From Nitrospirota bacterium (GTDB lineage Bacteria; Nitrospirota_A; Leptospirillia; Leptospirillales; Leptospirillaceae), in the NCBI GenBank assembly GCA_021838765.1, contig JAKCCY010000035.1:1-24232 (forward strand): a stretch of 24,232 nucleotides of DNA. The letters run 5' to 3'. Shown in pieces: positions 8,311 to 16,263 of this stretch. A program made the position numbers and the translations under genes. Every line of letters starts with the position of its first letter. The stretch's first letter is position 1. The notes beneath the pieces are model-generated. The model did not search any database and had not been told where the DNA came from. It saw only the letters and a program-made list of their open reading frames with translations.

Positions 8311-9560
8311 GAGGAGTCTCCGTTGTTGTTGAAGTCTTCACGGGTGACGACGACAACCCCGGAATCCGAAAGGTGAAAGCGTTTCCTGTCTTCGACCGGA
8401 TCTTCCCCGATTACGGTATGGGGGGGGATCCGGACTCCCTTTTCAATGATCGCCCTGTTGATCCGGGAGTAACGTCCGATATCGACATTGTCGAAAAGGA
8501 TCGATTCGGAGACCCGGGAATAGCTGTTGATCCTGACGCTTGGAGACAGGATGGTTCTGTCGATCTGACCTCCGGAGATGATGCAGCCACCGGAGACGAT
8601 CGAATCCGTTGCCACTCCGATTCTCCTGTTTTCCTCATCGGCAAAAACGAACTTTGCCGGGGGAACCTGCGGGCGATAGGTTCTGATGACCCAGTTCGGA
8701 TTGTAGAGATTGAAGGCCGGGGAAACCGACACGAGGTCCATGTGGGTCTGCCAGTAGGCATCCAGCTGGCCGATGTCCTTCCAGTAACCCTGTTCGAGAT
8801 CGGTCATCCCGGGGATGGTATTCTGGCTGAAGTCGTAGACATGGACCATTCCCTCACGGGTCAGTTTCGGGAGAATGTCCTTTCCAAAATCATGATTGCT
8901 GTCCTTGTCTTGGGCATCTTTGGTCAGGACGTCGATCAGGAGTCTGGTGTTGAAGACATAGTTCCCCATGCTCACAAGGGACATTTGGGGGTTCCCGGGC
9001 ATATGGGCCGGGTGTTTTGGTTTTTCGATGAAAGAGGTCGCCATGCCCGAAGAGTCCATCCCAACGATTCCGAAGGCGGAAGCCTCCTCGATGGGGACCG
9101 GGATGGCAGAGACTGTGACCTGCGCGTTTCTCTGGATGTGGGCCTCGATCATCTGCGAGATGTTCATCTTGAAGATATGATCTCCGCTGAATACGCAGAC
9201 AAAATCGGGGTTGTCGTCGAGGATCAGGTTCAGGTTCTGGTAGACGGCGTCTCCGGTTCCCTGAAACCAGTGTGGCCCCCTGCGCATCTGGGCCGGAACG
9301 GGGTCAACATACTGGTCCAGAAGCGGGGAGAGTCGCCAGCCCCTCGAGAGATGGGTGTTTAGGGAGTGGGATTTGTATTGGGTCAGAACCTTGATTTTGT
9401 AAAGGCCGGAATTGACGAAGTTCGACAGGACAAAATCGATGATCCGGTAGGCTCCGCCAAATGGGACGGCTGACTTGACCCGGTCGCGAGTGAGCGGGAA
9501 AAGCCTTTTTCCTTCGCCTCCGGCAAGAATGATGGCCAGCGCACGATAATTGTTTTGCAT
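8307..9560 (-). CDS. glgC: Glucose-1-phosphate adenylyltransferase (ADP-glucose pyrophosphorylase)
   Basis: 417 residues, full length. GlgC makes ADP-glucose and pyrophosphate from ATP and glucose-1-phosphate, the committed step of bacterial glycogen synthesis. The N-terminal nucleotidyltransferase domain shows the GGEGKRLFPLT signature at 14-24, the PFGGAYRIIDFVLSN segment, HWFQGTGDAVYQN, the metal-binding SGDHIFKM and the glucose-1-phosphate site FIEKP. The C-terminal third has the left-handed beta-helix hexapeptide pattern (SIVSGGCIISGG, SILFDNVDIGRYSRI), where allosteric effectors act in this family. The ATG is preceded by AGGGAGG at slightly short spacing. It is the first catabolic or anabolic enzyme gene of the operon, 27 bases after a small membrane protein and overlapping the next GH57 gene by four bases. 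Confidence 0.96.
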   Translation of the reverse strand: MQNNYRALAIILAGGEGKRLFPLTRDRVKSAVPFGGAYRIIDFVLSNFVNSGLYKIKVLTQYKSHSLNTHLSRGWRLSPLLDQYVDPVPAQMRRGPHWFQGTGDAVYQNLNLILDDNPDFVCVFSGDHIFKMNISQMIEAHIQRNAQVTVSAIPVPIEEASAFGIVGMDSSGMATSFIEKPKHPAHMPGNPQMSLVSMGNYVFNTRLLIDVLTKDAQDKDSNHDFGKDILPKLTREGMVHVYDFSQNTIPGMTDLEQGYWKDIGQLDAYWQTHMDLVSVSPAFNLYNPNWVIRTYRPQVPPAKFVFADEENRRIGVATDSIVSGGCIISGGQIDRTILSPSVRINSYSRVSESILFDNVDIGRYSRINRAIIEKGVRIPPHTVIGEDPVEDRKRFHLSDSGVVVVTREDFNNNGDSS

Positions 9561-9587
9561 GGTCCTCCCTTCATGTGTGAGGCAAGA

Positions 9588-9791
9588 TCACGAGCCGATA
9601 ATCATTGAATGAAGCCACTCGATCAGTTTGGGCCTGAGCGGAGAAAGGGAGACTGCCCCCCAGAGAAGCAGCATGGCGGAGGAGAGAATGTAGGCAAGCC
9701 ACTTTTCCCGTCGTTCCCGCCGCAGGAGAAGAACAACTGAATAGAGCGTCCCGAAAGTGCCAACCATGACAAATAAAAAGCCGTAGAACAC
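9588..9791 (-). CDS. Small two-helix membrane protein of unknown function
   Basis: 67 residues from a GTG start. The reading frame extends up to an ATG at 9848, but that codon lies inside a terminator hairpin. The GTG at 9791 instead has a good Shine-Dalgarno TGGAGG (9803-9798) six bases ahead. The protein has two hydrophobic segments, about residues 2-23 (FYGFLFVMVGTFGTLYSVVLLL) and 33-50, joined by the basic loop RRERREKW; the loop would face the cytoplasm. I do not recognise the family. It ends 27 bases before glgC, so it is probably the first gene of the glycogen operon. Confidence 0.6.
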   Translation of the reverse strand: MFYGFLFVMVGTFGTLYSVVLLLRRERREKWLAYILSSAMLLLWGAVSLSPLRPKLIEWLHSMIIGS

Positions 9792-9797
9792 GTTCGC

Positions 9798-9803
9798 CCT
9801 CCA
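9798..9803 (-). promoter_or_regulatory. Shine-Dalgarno site that decides the GTG start of the small membrane protein
   Basis: TGGAGG on the minus strand, six bases ahead of the GTG at 9791. It favours this start over the in-frame ATG at 9848, which has no such site and sits in the loop of the terminator hairpin. Confidence 0.5.
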
Positions 9804-9809
9804 GAGACC

Positions 9810-9837
9810 ATCATAGCGATACTGGCATGAAAAACAA
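9810..9837 (-). promoter_or_regulatory. Candidate promoter of the glycogen operon
   Basis: Minus strand TTGTTT (9837-9832) and TATGAT (9815-9810, five of six to consensus) are 16 bases apart. The -35 element falls in the T-rich tail of the preceding terminator. The predicted start of transcription is near 9803, right at the Shine-Dalgarno of the small membrane protein, so the leader would be very short. Pattern match only. Confidence 0.3.
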
Positions 9838-9859
9838 AGCCGGATCATTGATCCGGCTT
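9832..9859 (-). terminator. Rho-independent terminator after the Rieske gene
   Basis: A near-perfect inverted repeat with arms AAGCCGGATCA (9837-9847) and TGATCCGGCTT (9849-9859). On the minus strand it is followed by TGTTTTT. It lies about 45 bases after the stop of the Rieske gene (9905) and separates that gene from the glycogen operon. Confidence 0.8.
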
Positions 9860-9904
9860 ATGCTTGATAGTTCAATGGCATGTAAAAACTGACAAAAAAC
9901 GGGA

Positions 9905-10216
9905 TCAGGCGATTTCGACCGCAATTTTCCCGGAAGGATCTTTGGAGACTGCGAAACAGGCGATGGTGGCTCCGGGGCGACCAACCGCTTCTCCTGAACG
10001 CATGTCGAAGCTCCAGGAGTGGAGAGGACAGGTGATGGTCGGTCCGGAAACGGGTCCGTCGGCCATCGGGCCTCCGCGGTGAGGACAACGGTTGTCCACT
10101 GCGTAGATGGATCCCTCGAATTCGTAGAGGGCGATCTGACGGCCTTCCACTGAAACGGGAACGCCGGGGCCGCCATCTTCAAGATTGTCCGGTTTGTCGA
10201 TCAAATGTTTGGCCAA
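9905..10216 (-). CDS. Rieske-type [2Fe-2S] ferredoxin (NirD-like)
   Basis: 103 residues from a TTG start. It is a small soluble Rieske protein, likely an electron carrier or small subunit. The cluster ligands are complete: Cys44 and His46 in CPHRGGP, Cys63 and His66 in CPLHSWSFD. There is no transmembrane segment, so it is not the quinol-oxidising Rieske protein of a bc1 complex. It resembles NirD and the ferredoxin components of ring-hydroxylating dioxygenases, but no partner reductase or oxygenase lies nearby. The frame is open up to 10483, but the upstream part has no recognisable protein; AAGGAG (10228-10223) lies six bases before TTG and sets the start there. It is monocistronic by position: a terminator follows and a long intergenic region precedes. 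Confidence 0.85.
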   Translation of the reverse strand: MAKHLIDKPDNLEDGGPGVPVSVEGRQIALYEFEGSIYAVDNRCPHRGGPMADGPVSGPTITCPLHSWSFDMRSGEAVGRPGATIACFAVSKDPSGKIAVEIA

Positions 10217-10222
10217 GAAAAA

Positions 10223-10228
10223 CTCCTT
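10223..10228 (-). promoter_or_regulatory. Shine-Dalgarno site that decides the TTG start of the Rieske gene
   Basis: AAGGAG on the minus strand followed by TTTTTC and then TTG. This rules against the long upstream extension of the frame. Confidence 0.65.
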
Positions 10229-10322
10229 ATGTTTAAGGTCCCATTGGACATCTATAGAGGTGATCTGAGAGGAGAACTTCCGAACAGACCTTTTTGTGCC
10301 GATTAGACAGGTGAGAGAAAAT

Positions 10323-10411
10323 GGCCGGTGGTCAGGATGATCCCCCGGCCCCTGTTCGCTCTCTCCATCATAAATCACAAGGGTCCCCTCCAACAAGGAG
10401 GATGGGGGATC
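10323..10411 (-). other. Inverted-repeat cluster in the presumed Rieske leader
   Basis: Three potential stems are seen: GGCCGG (10323-10328) with CCGGCC (10345-10350); GATCCCCC (10339-10346) with GGGGGATC (10404-10411); and CCTCC (10387-10391) with GGAGG (10397-10401) around an AACAA loop. The first two share bases 10345-10346 and cannot form fully at once. No known riboswitch class is recognised. Confidence 0.3.
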
Positions 10412-10656
10412 GTGCCGGCATGAGGTGATTCGGATGATATGAGAACGTGTGCATGCTGACCCTGTTATGCAGGAACTCTTCAATCGATCCGAAGTTTTTT
10501 GGGAGTTTTCTCATGGACTCCGATCGAAATCGTAACGCTTTGGATGAGACCTCCCTTTCAGGGCTGGGCTCTCCTGAATTTTCCCTGCATAGGGGGTTGA
10601 AGAGCGGGAGGGGAGAGGAAATGATTGCGGCAAATTTTTGACACCATGAAAATAAA

Positions 10657-10686
10657 TTGATTTCTCATGCTGAAGTCGTATATAGT
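10657..10686 (+). promoter_or_regulatory. Candidate sigma70-type promoter for the adaptor-pump operon
   Basis: TTGATT (10657-10662) is followed after 18 bases by TATAGT (10681-10686); TATATA at 10679-10684 gives a 16-base spacer as an alternative. It lies about 165 bases ahead of the adaptor start, leaving a long leader. Pattern match only. Confidence 0.35.
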
Positions 10687-10852
10687 GCCGATAAAAAAAT
10701 GGCGGTAGGCAGATTGTTGTCGTTTTGTGCAAGGTTTTTGTCGCTTTCATTTTCCCTTTTTGTTCATGGGCGATCTTCCATTTGTGGCTTTCCCGTCGTG
10801 TTTGGGACGCGGCCTGGATCATTCTGTTTGATATGGATTGAGGAGATTTTTT

Positions 10853-11953
10853 ATGTTGTCTGGAAATCCGGGGCGGCAATGGTCTGATCGGCGCTCCCGT
10901 ATCGTCATTGTTCTTTCTGGGATAGCCCTGATTCTTCTGGTTCTGGGAATCCGGGGCCACTGGTTTTTCCATCCGGCAACCAAGCCTCCCGAAGCCCCCT
11001 CCCTTGGATATGATCCCGACAAATACCGGACAGGTCATGTGTCTCCCCGGGATTTTGAGCTCTGGACCAGAATTCCCGGGGTGGCCCATGCCTTTCGGGA
11101 AACGGTGGTCTACGCGCATGTTCCCGGATACCTTCAGAAACTCCCGGTGGACAAGGGGGATATCATGAAAAAGGGGGATCTGATTGCCAAGATCTTTGAT
11201 CCCGAACGCGATGCCTCCCTTAAAAGGGAAGAGGCTTTGGCCAGGATTGCCAAGCTCACCTATGACCGTGAATATGCGGTCTGGAAAAAAGATCCCCGCG
11301 TGATCTCCCTTGAAACACTCCAGAAGTCCGAAGCCAAATGGAAAGCCGCCAGGGCCAGGGCCCTTTATGAAAAGACGATGACCGACTACGAGGTGATCCG
11401 TGCTCCTTTCGACGGTATGGTCACCCGCCGATTTGTGGATCCGGGAAATCTGATCCCCGAGGCGAAGATGTCCACCGGAGGTTCCTTGCCGATCATCCGT
11501 CTTGCCGAAGTGAGGACGATTCGTATCTATGTCGGGATTCCGGCAAGGCAGGTCCGCTTTGTCAAAAGGGGCGAACCGGTCGAAATCACCGTGCAGGGTC
11601 TTCCCGGACGGGTTTTCAAGGGCCGGATCAACCGATATGCCTTTTATCTCAATCGTTCCACCCGGACAATGAAAACAGAGATCGACCTTGACAATCCGGA
11701 CCTCGCCATTCACCCGGGGATGTTTGTCGATGCGAAAATCCGGCTTGGCGTCTATCACCATGTCCTTTCTGTCGCCCGAAAGGCGGTCATCGAGGAGCGC
11801 CACGGGAATTTTGTCTATCGCATGGTGGGCAATCACAGGGAAAAGGTACCGGTCATCACCGGCATCACCAACGGAGGTTTCACCGAGATCCTTCAGGGAT
11901 TGAAGAAAGACGATACGGTTCTGGTCGATCTTTTGGCCGCGCCCATAACATGA
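10853..11953 (+). CDS. RND efflux periplasmic adaptor (membrane fusion protein) 1
   Basis: 366 residues. It is a HlyD/AcrA-type adaptor that links an RND pump to an outer-membrane channel. A single N-terminal transmembrane helix (about residues 17-34, IVIVLSGIALILLVLGI) anchors it and the rest is periplasmic. The lipoyl-like half motifs are visible: YAHVPGYLQKLPVDKGDIMKKGD and IRAPFDGMVTRRFVDPGNLI, flanking a helical hairpin rich in Lys, Glu and Ala. The beta-barrel part follows (VYVGIPARQV-like, then LDNPDLAIHPGMFVDAKI). The ATG at 10853 is chosen because AGGAG lies seven bases ahead; an in-frame TTG at 10838 would overlap that site. The pump gene follows after 72 bases. It is clearly a paralogue of the adaptor at 17980. 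Confidence 0.9.
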   Translation: MLSGNPGRQWSDRRSRIVIVLSGIALILLVLGIRGHWFFHPATKPPEAPSLGYDPDKYRTGHVSPRDFELWTRIPGVAHAFRETVVYAHVPGYLQKLPVDKGDIMKKGDLIAKIFDPERDASLKREEALARIAKLTYDREYAVWKKDPRVISLETLQKSEAKWKAARARALYEKTMTDYEVIRAPFDGMVTRRFVDPGNLIPEAKMSTGGSLPIIRLAEVRTIRIYVGIPARQVRFVKRGEPVEITVQGLPGRVFKGRINRYAFYLNRSTRTMKTEIDLDNPDLAIHPGMFVDAKIRLGVYHHVLSVARKAVIEERHGNFVYRMVGNHREKVPVITGITNGGFTEILQGLKKDDTVLVDLLAAPIT

Positions 11954-12025
11954 GGTTTGTCAGGATTTTTTTGATAGGGATCGAAGCTCTGGTTCCGGCA
12001 GAAATGGTCTTGGGAGGGGGTTCGA

Positions 12026-15000
12026 GTGTTTCTGGTTAAGGGGTCTCTGAAGAGCCCGTATACGATCGTGGCTGTGGCATTGGCGTTTGTGCTTCTGGGA
12101 TTTGAAAGTATCTCGAGCATGAACGTGTCGATTTTTCCAAGGATCCCGACTCCTCAGGTTGAGGTTCTGACCCTTCTTCCGGGGCTTGAGGTCCACAATG
12201 TGGAGATGGATCTGACCGAGCAGCTTGAGAGGTTCATTCTCCAGGCCCCCTATATCCGGAGCATCAAAAGCGAGAGCATGATCGGAATCAGTCTGATCAA
12301 TGTTCGCTTCAACTCAAGCTATTCCACCAACGCCGCCGTTTCCATGGTCGTCTCCATGGTCTATTCGGCCCTGAAGTACCTTCCCCCAGGGACGTTCCCT
12401 CCAGTGATCATCCCGTTTGGGGTATCGGCGATTCCGATCGGCGATATCGTTTTGAAAAGCGAAAAGCTCAACCAGTCCCAGATCTACGATATCGGTTATT
12501 ACAATATCCGTTCGCAGATGGGCGTCGTGAAGGGCGCCGCCGCCCCTCCCGTTTTCGGTGGACTTTCCCGTCAGATCCAGGTGTACCCCGAGAAAGAGGC
12601 TCTTCTGGCCCGGGGTCTTTCCATCTGGGATGTGGTGAAGACCCTGAACTCCCAAAATGTGATCTGGCCGGCGGGATTCGCGAAGATCGGCGACTCGAGT
12701 TACGACGTGGTGGTCAATGCTCTTCTGGGGCCGATGAAGGATATCAACAACCTTCCTGTGACGGTCAAGGACGGAAAGCCGGTCTTCATCAAGGATATCG
12801 GTGTCGCGAAAGACTCTTACCGCATTCAGACCAACCCCGTCAGGATCGATGGACGAAAATCGGTCTATATTCCCCTTCTGAAGCAGGAGGGGGCCAATAC
12901 CGTCAAGGTGGTCAACGCCACCCGGGCGGCGTTGAAGACCTTTTATGGCCTTCCGAAAAGTCTCCAGCTTTCATTGATCTTCGATCAGTCGGTCTATATC
13001 CGGGAGTCTCTTGCCAGTCTTGAGCGCGAAGGAGCGGTCGGCATCATCCTGACGGCCTTCATGATCCTGATCTTTCTGGGGAACTTCAGGGCGACCCTGA
13101 TCATTGCCACATCGATTCCTCTCTCGCTTCTTGCAGGACTGATCATGCTGAACGCCACCGGGCAGACGATCAATATCATGACCCTTGGCGGTCTGGCGCT
13201 GGCGATCGGACGTCTGGTCGACGACTCCATCGTCGTTCTTGAAAACACGAACCGCCACCTTGAAATGGGCAAGGCGCCTTATGATGCCGCCCTGGCGGGA
13301 GCCAGCGAGGTGGCGATGCCGGTTCTGGCCTCGACGATCGCGACGATGATCGTGTTCTCACCGGTACTCTTTCTTCAGGGGAAGGGTCGTTTTCTGTTCA
13401 CCCCGCTGGCAGCGGCGGTGGTCTTCTCGATGATCGCATCCTACCTTGTGTCGATGACGCTCGTTCCGGTTCTTTCGGCATGGTTCTTGAAGTCGGAAGC
13501 GGACTCCGGTCCGAAGGATACCGCCTTTGACCGGGCATTTGCCAGGTTCAACCAGGTCTTCGACCGCTTCAAGAACGGCTACCGCCATTTTCTGATGGAG
13601 GCATTGTCCAAGAAAGGGTTGTTTTCCCTTTTGGTGGCTCTGGCTTTTATCAGTTCGCTTTTTCTGGTCAGCCAGATCAAGTCCGGTTATTTTCCGTCCG
13701 ATGATACCGGGGCCTTTGTGATCCAGATGAGACTTCCGGTGGGGTCGAGAATCGAAATGGTCGATGCCTATTCGACCCGGGTCGATGCCGCTATCCGACG
13801 GATCATCCCGAAAAAGGATGTCGTCCATATTGTGGTCAACGAGGGGGTCAGGCCGGGCTGGGCGTCCATGTATACGAACAATCTCTGGAGCTACATGGCC
13901 ACGATCCTGGTCCAGCTGAACCCTTCCGACAAGCGAAAGCATTCGATGTGGTACTGGGAGTCGAAGATCCGGCCCTATCTTGCCGAACAGTTTCCGAATG
14001 TCGGTTTCTATTTCGAGTCCTCTTCGATCATTACCCAGATTCTGGCGGGATCCGGCGAGGCTCCGATCGACATCCAGGTCCTGGGCCCCTCATACCGGGA
14101 GCTTGGCCATCTGTCGAAGATGATTCGCGACCATATCCGGAAAATCCCGGGAACGTTCAATATCCGGGTCAAGCAAAACTTCCACTATCCTGTTTTCCAG
14201 GTGAATGTCGACCGGAACAAGGCGGCTTTTCTGGGGGTGAGCGAACTGGATGTCGACAAGAATGTCATTACCTCCCTTGCGACCAACAACGCCATCGCCG
14301 AGGATTTCTGGGTCGATACACGCACGGGAAATCCCTACTTTCTGACGGGACAGTACCCGGAAGACAAGATCAACAACCTTGACGACATCAAGGATATCTT
14401 TATCCGGCGTCTTGAGCCGATTCCCTTTGATGCGGGGGGGAGGAGCCAGCTTGCGTTCCATCGACCGCAGGGATGGGCAGGGGATAAACAGGACGGCGGT
14501 CGGCCTCCGATCTACCTTCAGGATGTCGCGGAGTTCAAGCGGTCGGTCAACCCCACCGCGGTCTTCCATTACGATGTGGAGAGGGTTGTTGATGTCCTTG
14601 TGAACTTCAAGCATGGAGATGTCTATTCCCTGGGAGAGGTTGGAGGGAAGGTCGAGGACTACATGAAAACCGTGAAGCTCCCGGAAGGCTATACCTGGCG
14701 GGAAACGGGTATGCTCGCCAGCATGCACAGGTCGTTCGGATCGATGGGCGTTGCGGTTCTTCTGGCCATGGCTCTGGTCTACCTGGCGCTTGTCGCCCAG
14801 TTCCAGTCCTTTCTGGATCCCTTTATCATCATGGTTTCCGTCCCGTTTGGTCTGATGGGCGTCCTGTTCATGCTGTATGCGACCCATTCGGGAATCAATA
14901 TCGAATCCCTTATAGGAATCATCATGGATATCGGAATCGGCGTGTCAAACTCCGTTTTGCTGGTGGAGTTTGCCATCAGGCTGAGAGAGCAGGGAGCTCC

Positions 15001-15271
15001 GCTTGTTCGTGCTGTGGTCGAGGCGGGAAGCGTTCGTTTGCGTCCCATCCTGATGACCGCAGTGGGAACGGTTCTGGCAATGATTCCCACTGCAGTCGGA
15101 ATGGGTGTCGGTTCCGGTCCGGAAGAGCCTCTGGCACGTGCTGTTATCGGAGGCCTTCTGGTGATGACCATCCTCACACTTTTTCAGGTGCCTGTCCTTT
15201 ATGTCCTGATCCACCAGCTCGAAGACCGGTGGGAGGAGAGGTCAAAGCGCAGGAAGGCTCAAAAAGCCTGA
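12026..15271 (+). CDS. RND family efflux pump, inner-membrane permease
   Basis: 1081 residues, normal for AcrB-type permeases. It would export substrates from periplasm or membrane using proton flow. The protein has the usual duplicated layout: TM1 near residues 12-28, a first large periplasmic loop, TM2-TM6 from about 335 to 480, TM7 near 530, a second loop, and TM8-TM12 from about 905 to 1065. TM4 holds GLALAIGRLVDDSIVVLEN with the proton-relay pair Asp399-Asp400. This pair is typical of the HAE/hydrophobe pumps rather than CusA-type metal pumps. In TM10 the AcrB lysine (SAKNAILIVEFA) is replaced by Ser974 in GVSNSVLLVEFA. The GTG start follows GGGAGGGGG at five bases. Its stop lies only five bases from the stop of the convergent ygfZ-like gene. 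Substrate unknown. Confidence 0.93.
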   Translation: MFLVKGSLKSPYTIVAVALAFVLLGFESISSMNVSIFPRIPTPQVEVLTLLPGLEVHNVEMDLTEQLERFILQAPYIRSIKSESMIGISLINVRFNSSYSTNAAVSMVVSMVYSALKYLPPGTFPPVIIPFGVSAIPIGDIVLKSEKLNQSQIYDIGYYNIRSQMGVVKGAAAPPVFGGLSRQIQVYPEKEALLARGLSIWDVVKTLNSQNVIWPAGFAKIGDSSYDVVVNALLGPMKDINNLPVTVKDGKPVFIKDIGVAKDSYRIQTNPVRIDGRKSVYIPLLKQEGANTVKVVNATRAALKTFYGLPKSLQLSLIFDQSVYIRESLASLEREGAVGIILTAFMILIFLGNFRATLIIATSIPLSLLAGLIMLNATGQTINIMTLGGLALAIGRLVDDSIVVLENTNRHLEMGKAPYDAALAGASEVAMPVLASTIATMIVFSPVLFLQGKGRFLFTPLAAAVVFSMIASYLVSMTLVPVLSAWFLKSEADSGPKDTAFDRAFARFNQVFDRFKNGYRHFLMEALSKKGLFSLLVALAFISSLFLVSQIKSGYFPSDDTGAFVIQMRLPVGSRIEMVDAYSTRVDAAIRRIIPKKDVVHIVVNEGVRPGWASMYTNNLWSYMATILVQLNPSDKRKHSMWYWESKIRPYLAEQFPNVGFYFESSSIITQILAGSGEAPIDIQVLGPSYRELGHLSKMIRDHIRKIPGTFNIRVKQNFHYPVFQVNVDRNKAAFLGVSELDVDKNVITSLATNNAIAEDFWVDTRTGNPYFLTGQYPEDKINNLDDIKDIFIRRLEPIPFDAGGRSQLAFHRPQGWAGDKQDGGRPPIYLQDVAEFKRSVNPTAVFHYDVERVVDVLVNFKHGDVYSLGEVGGKVEDYMKTVKLPEGYTWRETGMLASMHRSFGSMGVAVLLAMALVYLALVAQFQSFLDPFIIMVSVPFGLMGVLFMLYATHSGINIESLIGIIMDIGIGVSNSVLLVEFAIRLREQGAPLVRAVVEAGSVRLRPILMTAVGTVLAMIPTAVGMGVGSGPEEPLARAVIGGLLVMTILTLFQVPVLYVLIHQLEDRWEERSKRRKAQKA

Positions 15272-15276
15272 TTCTG

Positions 15277-16263
15277 CTAGGGTAGAGACTCCACATGGAG
15301 TGTTCGGCCGGAGGAAAGGGCAAGCTCCGTTCCGGGTTCGGCGTGGGAGTTCTTGAGGTAGCCGAGTCCGATGGTTTCACCCCTGAAGACGGAAAAGGCG
15401 ATGCTGGTCAATGTTCCGACATGGGTTTGTGTGGTTGTGTCGAAGATGGTTTCCGGTAGGGATGCAATGGGTTCCTTGCCCGACAGGACAAAGCCGGCCA
15501 GCCCCCGGTTCAGCTTCCCCTGGAACTTGATCCGGGTGACAGGCTCCTGGCCGACAAAGCATCCCTTTGTGAAGGAAACTCCGATCGACTCAAGACCTGC
15601 TTCCGCTGGAAAATGCTGGTCGTTGAGTTCATATGGGTAAGATGGAATGCCCATTTCCAGTTTGTAGGACTTGAACCCTTCTTCGGAAAGAACAGTGCCG
15701 CCGGCAGAAAGGAAGGTTTCGGCGAGTGTTTTTTTGAGGGTCGGGAAAGATTCTTTCGGGATGAGAAGATCGGCCATCGGTCCGATGGGTGTTTCCTTCT
15801 GAAAGGTCGAGGGGTGAAACAGCGCGTATCCGCCTCCGTTGATCCCCCTGATGGGGCTATCGCCGGATTCGAGGAGGACGGAGAGGATGGCCAGCAGCTT
15901 TGGACCCGCGACATGGGCAATCTCGAAACGGTCGGATGAAATCCCGACCTTGGCCTTGGTCCGGAAAAAGAGATATTTCTTGAGATGGGCGAGAAGTCCT
16001 TCCCCAGTTCCCGTTGGGGGTAGCAGGAGGATCTCCTCCGGAAGGATGGCGACCCAGGCTTCGAACAGGATATGGGCTTTGGGGTCGAGAAACAGCGTAT
16101 AGAGAACGTCGTTGGTTTTGGCATTGACCATATCCTGGCTGACAATGCCCTGAAGGAAGGTCGCCCGGTCTTCACCTGTGACGCTGATGATTTCCGGTGT
16201 GGATTCCGGAATGAAAATTCCGGCATGACGATGGGCTTTGGTGGTGTCGTTGGTTGGGGTCAT
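15277..16263 (-). CDS. ygfZ: YgfZ/GcvT-like folate-binding protein, Fe-S cluster maturation
   Basis: 328 residues. It belongs to the folate-binding YgfZ branch of the GcvT fold, which supports assembly or repair of certain Fe-S enzymes. The diagnostic motif KGCFVGQEP is present with Cys235. The N-terminal segment ISVTGEDRATFLQGIVSQDM and the C-terminal GLGYLKN also fit the family. The ATG at 16263 is preferred over an in-frame TTG at 16275 because GGAG lies six bases ahead of the ATG and overlaps the TTG region. It stands alone on the minus strand between two parts of an efflux cluster, convergent with the pump and divergent from the regulator gene, so it is unlikely to be functionally tied to efflux. 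Confidence 0.88.
   Translation of the reverse strand: MTPTNDTTKAHRHAGIFIPESTPEIISVTGEDRATFLQGIVSQDMVNAKTNDVLYTLFLDPKAHILFEAWVAILPEEILLLPPTGTGEGLLAHLKKYLFFRTKAKVGISSDRFEIAHVAGPKLLAILSVLLESGDSPIRGINGGGYALFHPSTFQKETPIGPMADLLIPKESFPTLKKTLAETFLSAGGTVLSEEGFKSYKLEMGIPSYPYELNDQHFPAEAGLESIGVSFTKGCFVGQEPVTRIKFQGKLNRGLAGFVLSGKEPIASLPETIFDTTTQTHVGTLTSIAFSVFRGETIGLGYLKNSHAEPGTELALSSGRTLHVESLP

Larger units (their letters stand above)
10217..10852. other. 636-base intergenic region between divergent Rieske and efflux genes
   Basis: No convincing gene in either strand. Frames that stay open here lack good start sites and recognisable protein sequence; one minus-strand frame is only the reverse of the adaptor gene. 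The part near 10320-10411 is rich in inverted repeats and would lie in the Rieske leader. The part near 10657-10686 holds a candidate promoter for the efflux genes. The stretch 10620-10760 is AT-rich compared with its surroundings. Confidence 0.6.

Noticed and set aside
9905..10483. Rieske frame extended to 192 residues
   Set aside because: The first 89 residues look non-coding and an AAGGAG site sits right before the TTG at 10216, so the shorter form is preferred.
10620..10662. TTGACA at 10638-10643 as a -35 element
   Set aside because: No acceptable -10 hexamer at 15-19 bases; the TTGATT/TATAGT pair further on is better.
10511..11836. Long minus-strand open frame of 441 codons opposite adaptor 1
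   Set aside because: It is the reverse of a clear adaptor gene. Its product is rich in Gly, Asp, His and Lys, with no domain, as expected of a shadow frame.
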